A DNA stretch of 64,000 bases, from contig CM053140.1 of assembly GCA_028571685.1 (NCBI GenBank), forward strand, positions 62,998,201-63,062,200, given 5' to 3'. How positions within the stretch are numbered: the first letter of the stretch is position 1; each line of letters begins with the position of its first letter. The position numbers and the translations under genes are program-made. The stretch is from Heterohyrax brucei (Eukaryota; Chordata; Mammalia; Hyracoidea; Procaviidae). The notes under the pieces were generated by a model, which did not search any database, was not told where the DNA came from, and worked only from the letters and a program-made list of their open reading frames with translations. Shown here piece after piece: positions 58,356-64,000 of the stretch.

Positions 58356-58530
58356 GACAGCAGATATTTTAAAAACTTCTTTAGTAAATTTTGTGTAAAG
58401 GGAGCAGAGAAATGGAGTAGTAGCCAATGTTAGGTATGAGATCGAGGGGTAGTTTTTCTTTGTTTTTAAAGCAGGAATAGTAGACATCGTGCTTGCATGA
58501 TACTGGAAATAATCCATTTTGTATAAAGAT

Positions 58531-59126
58531 GGGAATGATTTTGAATTCATCTTTAGCAGAACTTATTTCTTAACTGCTCTAGCAAATTCTTGGGATGGTA
58601 AAACCAGTGTGACATGGGGAAAAAGAGTCAGGGTGGCCATGAAAAATAACCAGGCTTATTATAATCACTGTGTCCAGAGACAAGAAGGCATAGCATGCTA
58701 TGATGTAAGCTCACATGGCATTGCACCAAAGGACAAGGCAACAGCAGGTTGGAATTTAGGAAAGGCCTTGTGTATGGGTTAGCCAGGTTTCACAGGCTTT
58801 CTGTGGATTGGGCATCTTGAGTAATTCTGCAGCTTCAGGAGACAGAGGCTGTCCCTAGCTGTTCAGTAACTGGCTCCAGGTGATTGTGATGGGTTCCTAG
58901 TGGTCAGCAGTGTAAGAGCCTGATAAAGGGGAGTGGTTGGAGAATGTGCTTAATCAGCTGCTCAGCAAGGGGAATTCACCAGCTCCAGACAGGCCTCAAA
59001 ACTGTGTCAAGACAGCACAAAACAAAAGGACATTGCACCACCCGGTTTGGTTTTGAGAGCACCCCTCACAGGCAACTTCCCATTTGCAAGGTGTCCCAGA
59101 GGTACCACCAAACCAAGAGGAATCCT
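58531..59126. other. Unassigned sequence
   Basis: No repeat recognised. Open frames of about 87-102 codons lack splice or homology support. Confidence 0.35.
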
Positions 59127-59216
59127 TCCCCTTCCTTCCCCTCCTCTCTCTTCTCCTTCCCTCCCCTCCCCTCCCCCTCCCTTTTCCCCTCCCCTCCCCT
59201 CCCCTTCCCTTCTTTC
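59127..59216. repeat. Polypyrimidine tract (CCCTT-type)
   Basis: 90 bp almost purely C/T on the plus strand. It abuts the 3' end of a minus-strand L1, so it is probably an expanded, mutated poly(A) tail (GGGAA-type on the minus strand). Confidence 0.85.
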
Positions 59217-59800
59217 CTGAGTGAAAGTTTACAGAGTCAACTGGCCATCTAAAACCTCTGTACAGACACCCAGACACCACTGTGCAACTCCAGCTGCTCT
59301 CCCAACCTGTGACAGCACACTCCTCCTTTCCACCCTGTACTTCCCATATTCATTCGACCAACTCCTGTCCCCTCCTCTCTATCCTTCTGTCTCGTTTCTG
59401 TAGGGGAGCTGTTTTGACAGCCTCATGTTTTACAGTCCAGTCCAATTTTTGTCCAAAGAGTTGTCTTTGGTGCTGTCTTCAGCTCTCGGCTAGGAGTGAG
59501 TCCAGGGGCCATGTTCTCAGGGGACCCTCAAGGATATTGGATCATCAGGTCTGGTCTTTGAAAAGAATTCTAGATCTGTACATATTTTTCTCGCACTACA
59601 TCAGGGAGTGTCTGTTGTATTGCCTATCAAGGCAGACATTGGAGATGCCCAAGCACTATCTAGTTCTTCTGGTCTCATGCTGGTGTCATCTCGGGATCAT
59701 TTAGCCCTTTCTGTCTCCTGGGCTCACATTTTCCTCCTGTCTCTGATGTCCCAACAGGAATGTTCTTGTCAGTTTTTCAACTTGAAGTGTCTAAACTAAG
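59217..59800 (-). mobile_element. 5'-truncated L1, 3' UTR (second type)
   Basis: 'tgagtgaaagtttacagagtcaactgg', 'cctgtgacagcacactcctcctttccaccctgtacttccc', 'ttctggtctcatgctggtgtcatctcggg'. Confidence 0.8.
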
Positions 59801-60199
59801 CAGATAATATAAATTTGGACTCTAGAACCTCACAAAATCAGCCTTAAGAGTGACTATCACACTTCGGCAAGCTTTCTTTACCTTTTCCCTGGACTTACTA
59901 GGCAAAACCTACTAGTCTGTTTACACTGAAGTTGCAGTCCTTAGAGAGTCTCAACAGATAACTGGGTTCTCTCTTCCTGTCTGTCATACACCAGGCTGTT
60001 TTAACAATGGACATCTGAGCCCCTAACCATCACCGTCCACAATCATGTGCTCTCCGCTCTGGTTCAGCTTCCTGCTCACTGCTGGCATTGGGGGATCTCC
60101 TGGTCTTCCTTGCAAGTTCAGCTGTACGTTTAACAAACAAATCTTGGTTTATTTTAGCAGCATCTCTAGGTGTTCATAGCAGTAAAGGTTCAGAACTGG
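59801..60199. other. Unassigned sequence
   Basis: No repeat or exon recognised. Confidence 0.35.
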
Positions 60200-60360
60200 G
60201 TAGACATCCATTCTGCTGAAACTTCTGATCTTTCCCCTTACTCTTCACCTGGCTAATACCTGCTCAGCTTTGAGGTCTCTGCTGAAGTGTCTTCTCAGAG
60301 AGCTAGTCCCTAATGTACTCCATCTCAATCTAAACTAGTTTACCCTTTTATACACTTCAT

Positions 60361-60736
60361 AACCAATTGCTATCAAGTCAGTGCTGATTCATGTGAACTC
60401 CATGTGTGTCATAGTAGGACTGTGCTCCATAGGGTTTTCACGGCTGTGACATTTAGGAAGCAAGTCACCAGGCCTTACCTTTGAGGCTCCTGTGAGTGGG
60501 TTCAAACTGCCAACCTTTGGCTTAGTAGTGTGTAACCATTTGTACAGAAACCCTGGTGGCACAGTGGTTAAGTGCAACATCTGCTAACCATGACGTTGGC
60601 TGTTCAAATCCTCCCAGTGTTCCTTGGAAACTCCATGAACAGTTCTACTCTGTCCTGTAGAGTCTCTATGAGTTGGAATCACCTAGATGGCAGTGAGTAT
60701 GGGGACTAGGTAACCATTAGTGCCAGCCAGGGAACC
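60361..60736 (-). repeat. Afrotherian SINE variant split by a SINE
   Basis: Reverse variant at 60361-60540 with its last ~25 bp at 60710-60736 ('accattagtgccagccagggaacc'). Confidence 0.75.
60541..60709 (+). repeat. Afrotherian SINE nested in SINE
   Basis: 'agaaaccctggtggcacagtggttaagtgc' to 'agttggaatcacctagatggcagtg'; TSD GTAACCATT at 60532-60540 and 60710-60718. Confidence 0.88.
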
Positions 60737-61104
60737 TTAAACTACTCATGGCGTCCTCTTTTTAGCTTAGCACTTATCTTGTCATTGTAACTTCCTCTGA
60801 GTATTTGTTTAATGCCTCATATACCCTCTAGAGTGAAAGCCTCATGAGGACAGGCATCAAGTCCATTTCATTCAGCACATAGCAGAAGGCTTGAATTAAA
60901 GAAGATGCTCAGTGAAGTTTGTTGGCTCAACACAGTTTTCTAAAAATCTAATAATTAATAGTATTAAATGATATCTTCTAAAATTGAAACCCGGTATCTT
61001 CCATGAAGACTGTGTTCTCCAAGAAGAAAATGCTTTTAATGGGAGAACAGTCATGATTTTAGTTGATTCATCTTAGGACAGCAGTGCTGTTGAGTTCTTG
61101 GTAA

Positions 61105-61128
61105 CCGCTTGTGTCTTTTCCTCTCTAG
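61105..61128 (+). promoter_or_regulatory. ZBTB8A: Splice acceptor of the ZBTB8A coding exon
   Basis: Pyrimidine-rich tract (cttgtgtcttttcctctct) followed by AG at 61127-61128. The exon starts at 61129 with a single A before ATGG, so any upstream exon ending in CAG would place A at -3 and G at +4, a strong Kozak context. Confidence 0.85.
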
Positions 61129-61129
61129 A

Positions 61130-61952
61130 ATGGAGATCTCCTCTCACCAGTCTCACCTTCTGCAACAACTGAATGAGCAACGCAGGCAAGATGTATTTTG
61201 TGATTGCAGTATTCTGGTTGAAGGGAAGGTCTTCAAAGCACATCGGAATGTGTTATTTGCTAGCAGTGGCTACTTTAAAATGCTTCTTTCTCAGAATTCG
61301 AAGGAGACAAGTCAGCCCACCACAGCTACATTTCAGGCTTTCTCCCCTGACACTTTTACGGTTATTCTGGACTTTGTCTATTCGGGAAAACTGTCTCTTA
61401 CTGGTCAGAATGTCATAGAAGTGATGTCAGCTGCTAGCTTTCTTCAGATGACTGATGTCATTAGTGTATGTAAGACTTTTATTAAATCTTCATTAGACAT
61501 TAGTGAGAAAGAAAAAGATCGCTATTTCAGTCTCTCAGATAAAGATGCCAATTCTAATGGCGTAGAACGTTCCTCTCTTTATGGCGGTGGCTGGCAAGAA
61601 GAAAGCAGCTCTCCACGTGCTCACCTCAGCCCAGATCAAGGAACAGGGGCAGTAAGTGGAAAGTCTTGGAGTAAGTATAATTATCACTCAGCCTCCCAAA
61701 GGAGTACTCAGCAACCTTTGGCCAAGCATGAGCAAAGGAAAGAGTCCCTCAAGAAGTCCAAACACTTGAGATTATCACAGCCTTCTGAAGTTGCTCATTA
61801 TAAATCAAGCAAACGAGAAGCACGGACGTCTGATTCTTCCAGCCACGTTTCCCCGTCTGAAGACCAAGCACAAGTCGATGCTGAAATGGACTCGACTCCT
61901 GCTGGCTATCAGTATGGTCAAGGATCTGATGTCACATCCAGAAGTTTTCCAG
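61130..61952 (+). CDS. ZBTB8A: ZBTB8A first coding exon (BTB/POZ domain), partial gene
   Basis: BTB/POZ zinc-finger protein, a presumed nuclear transcription regulator. The exon gives 274 complete codons plus one base (phase 1), starting [17 protein letters not shown]. The BTB domain covers about residues 15-120: the family signature is at 25-49 (CDCSILVEG, then [15 protein letters not shown], with Asp25 and His38), followed by the helical part ending near FIKSSL. Residues ~125-274 are a Ser/Lys-rich linker without zinc fingers; the C2H2 fingers are in later exons outside the window. The start is the ATG at 61130, directly after a splice acceptor (AG 61127-61128); the open frame extends upstream only through intron. 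The exon ends at 61952 before a GTACC donor, matching the phase-1 junction I recall for human ZBTB8A before the finger exons. No frameshift or stop interrupts it, so the gene looks functional. Identification is from remembered human sequence and is strong over the whole exon. Confidence 0.95.
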
Positions 61953-61993
61953 GTACCCCAAAAGAGCATAAATCCCCTCAGTCCAATTCCTAA
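61953..61993 (+). other. Intronic read-through after the ZBTB8A donor
   Basis: The donor is CCAG/GTACCC, which fits the consensus poorly at +4 to +6. The coding frame stays open for 13 codons into the intron before TAA at 61991-61993. If the intron were retained, the product would be a 287-residue BTB-only protein. Whether this isoform is made cannot be told from sequence. Confidence 0.5.
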
Positions 61994-62199
61994 TGTCCTA
62001 TAGAAGGCAACCCTGTTGCAACATGCTCGTAATTGTAGGTGTTATAGGTAGTTGAACCAATGAATGATAAATGATTTTTTGTTAAAGTCGTACTTCTCTA
62101 ACTATATTTGTTTCTTAAAACGTAATTCGTAAAATTTTCACTCAAGAAGAGTGTTTTTATACAGAAAAGTTAAATTGAGCAACCATGCATATTTGCAAA

Positions 62200-62597
62200 G
62201 ATTCACACACCCAGGGTCTATTTTAGAAAAGTTTAGAAAAATATATAAAAGTAAAGGGAATAATGTAAACGCCTATGAACCTGTTATCCAGCGCCAACTT
62301 TCCATGCACAGCCAATCTTATTTTACCTATCATTTTTCGTGGTATCCCCTGGGAAACCTTGCTTGTGTAGTGGCTAACTGCCATGGCTTCTAACCAAAAA
62401 TGTCAGCAGTTTGAATTTACCAGGTGCTTCTTGGAAACTCTGGGACAGTTCATCTCTGTTCTGTAGGGTTACTGTGAGTTGGAAATTTACGTAATGGGTT
62501 TGGTTTTGGTTTATCTCCTGCCTGTATTATTTTTAAGCAGATCTCAGACATCGTGTCTGTTCATCTGTAAAAACTTCAGAATGTATTTCTAAAATAT
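62200..62597 (+). repeat. Old L1-like sequence around a SINE
   Basis: 'gaacctgttatccagcgccaactttcc' left and 'agcagatctcagacatcgtgtctgttcatctgtaaaaacttcagaatg' right of the SINE resemble one old L1 3' UTR. Confidence 0.35.
62349..62512 (+). repeat. Afrotherian SINE
   Basis: 'tgggaaaccttgcttgtgtagtggctaactgccatggcttctaaccaaaaatgtcagcag' to 'gtaatgggtttggttttgg', in the intron after the ZBTB8A exon. Confidence 0.8.
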
Positions 62598-62786
62598 GTT
62601 GTTGTTGTTCTTAGATAATTCTGAGTCAGTTCCAACTCCCAGTGACGTGGTCAGACAGAGTAAAACTATCCCGCAGGGTTTCCTAGGATGTGATCTCTAC
62701 AGGAGCAGATCGCCAGTCTTTTCTTCTTCAGAGCCATTGGTGGGTCTGAACCACCAGCCCTTTGCTTAGCTGTCGAAATACTATGA
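62598..62786 (-). repeat. Afrotherian SINE, long variant with RTE-like tail
   Basis: 'tgttgttgttgttcttagataattctgagtcagttcc' and 'gtgatctctacaggagcagatcgccagtcttttc'. Confidence 0.75.
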
Positions 62787-63171
62787 CACTATTACTGTAC
62801 TTGAATAAAATTAGCAATAGCTCCTGAGTAGCACTAAATAGACACTCAGCTTTCACATTTCCCTCACTGTTGTATAAATTTTTAGACATCATTGGGTTGT
62901 TTATAGATAATACAAATTGTAAAACATATAGGTAACCTGATTGATTTTTACTAATCATATTTCCTGTAGGATATTATTAAGAAAATATATGAAATTATGT
63001 CATACTTATAATGTACAGGAAGTCCTATCAGGCCAGGATATATAGAAACAACAGAGCAAAAATATAAAATCTTTGTTGTATTTTATTTTATTTTCTCTTT
63101 ATTAGTGTCTTTGTTGAATTTTAAAACACCAAAAAAAGTTATCTTTCTTCTTTTGAGCTCTACACTTTTCG
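62787..63171. other. Unassigned intronic sequence
   Basis: AT-rich; no repeat or exon recognised. Confidence 0.4.
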
Positions 63172-63226
63172 TAAACCAAAAACCAAACTTGTTGTCATCA
63201 AGTCCACCTCCTGGTGACCATATTCT
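63172..63226 (-). repeat. SINE tail fragment
   Basis: 'aaaccaaaaaccaaacttgttgtcatcaagtcc' is the SINE 3' end only. Confidence 0.65.
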
Positions 63227-64000
63227 AAGTGATTTAAATCTAACCTTCATAATGAAGATGCTGTTTTACAACTATGAAGTTAACATTTTATGTAGAAATT
63301 GTTGAGATGACATCTGTTTGGTTATATAGATTTTAATCACAGTAATTTATTTTTTTAATTATAAGGTTTAAAGTGAAAATATTAAAGAGCCCTGGAATTT
63401 CTTTTTCACCTTAGAAAAAGAAAAAAAAAAAGATATTGGGTAAGAGAACTCAAATTCTTAAAAAAGTTCAGACTTACTGAACTGGTTGAGATTGGAGGAC
63501 TCCCTGAGATGTATCATCCTGCGATGCTCTTTACACCGTGAACCGAAACTATTCCATGAGGTTACCTCTTAGCTAAATAACAGACTGGTTCCTAAAATAA
63601 ACAATATCATCTGTGAGTACTGTACACCTTTAAAAAATCATCTGTATGAGACCAAACAGTCAACATTTACTCTAAAGCGAAGATAAGAAGGCCAGAGGGC
63701 AGGGAAACAGGGGTACTAGAAACAGAACAGCTAGAAAGGAAATCAAGACAAGGCTGATGCACTGTGAAAAATGTAACCAATGTCACTGAACCAACTGTGT
63801 AGAAATTCAATAATGATACTGTAATTTGCTGGGAAAGTTTCACTAAAAACTATATTTTCATTAAAAAACTGATAAAAGAATAGGAAAAGTTATAAGTATA
63901 TCTAAAGTAAAGGCAAGGGGGTAAAAACATGTAAATAAATCAAATTACTTAAAAGCTTTGGGTTGGAGTACCTCCTGTCCTGAGAAGGTGAGAAAAGGCA
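63227..64000. other. Unassigned intronic sequence to window end
   Basis: AT-rich; no zinc-finger exon. The next ZBTB8A exon is not in the window. Confidence 0.5.

Larger units (their letters stand above)
54255..58530 (-). mobile_element. Old L2 element split by younger insertions
   Basis: Reverse L2 in order across five pieces: 54255-55301 ('agtaaacaaaacgggaagcctctgctctcttggagc', 'gatgaggtgacatttgaacag', 'ggctgctgtg'), 55516-55675 ('ggggctagaaatgcaaatttgggag'), 57823-58107 ('gagactgagagaagatggccagtgagggagg'), 58366-58530 ('gggagcagagaaatggagtagtagcc'). A SINE fragment (54485-54541) also lies in the first piece. Confidence 0.8.
60200..60935 (+). mobile_element. L2 3' end split by two SINEs
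   Basis: 60200-60360 ('aggtctctgctgaagtgtcttctcagagagctagtccctaatg') and 60770-60935 ('gtgaaagcctcatgaggacaggcatcaagtcc ... cagcacatagcagaaggc') are consecutive L2 3' parts. Confidence 0.7.

Noticed and set aside
61109..61129. Upstream extension of the ZBTB8A frame (7 extra codons from TTG)
   Set aside because: This is the polypyrimidine tract and splice acceptor; the family start MEISSHQ is at 61130.

Overview
The window is mammalian intronic DNA, almost certainly from an afrotherian and most likely an elephant or close relative. Three signs support this. First, dozens of copies of a tRNA-derived SINE with the afrotherian layout (tRNA-like head, B-box-like segment near the phrase 'cagcagttcaaatcc', tail around 'gagtcggaatcgactcgacggcaa'). 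Second, several copies of the afrotherian RTE retrotransposon, which shares its 3' end with those SINEs. Third, L1 3' UTR families typical of elephant sequence. Family assignments come from memory of consensus sequences; no database was searched.

The only protein-coding sequence I can support is near the right end: the first coding exon of ZBTB8A (exon 61129-61952, CDS from 61130, + strand). It encodes the BTB/POZ domain and the start of the linker; the zinc-finger exons lie beyond 64000. The splice acceptor is one base before the ATG, so the 5' UTR comes from upstream exons. One 105-bp candidate noncoding exon with good splice sites is at 9541-9645. There is no CpG island or obvious promoter, so the window probably lies inside the long 5' intron(s) of ZBTB8A.

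Layout. 1-10 kb: L1 tail, SINE clusters, two palindromic mariner MITEs (1330-1918, 8415-8990), an RTE fragment split by a solo LTR (4701-5745). 10-17 kb: L1 3' ends and old L1 with solo MaLR LTRs inside. 17-26 kb: old minus-strand L1 5' sequence, a GA-rich tandem array that may be an L1 5' UTR monomer array, and a plus-strand L1 with target-site duplication (TSD) at 21987-24110. 26-34 kb: L1 tail, then a 5.4-kb nest: an RTE (28289-33657) carrying a 28-bp SINE/RTE-tail insertion, a second RTE (29003-29662) and a complete LTR-internal-LTR MaLR element (30849-32883). 34-54 kb: RTE, SINE, L1 and LTR insertions, including two cases of L1 inside L1. 54-58.5 kb: one old L2 split by four younger insertions. 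58.5-64 kb: CT-rich tract with L1 tail, L2, SINEs and the ZBTB8A exon.

Fourteen of the seventeen younger L1 insertions are antisense to ZBTB8A, as expected for a plus-strand intron. I found no operon-like system, CRISPR array, structural RNA gene or intact mobile-element ORF. The long open frames other than the ZBTB8A exon are L1/RTE/mariner remnants or low-complexity sequence.
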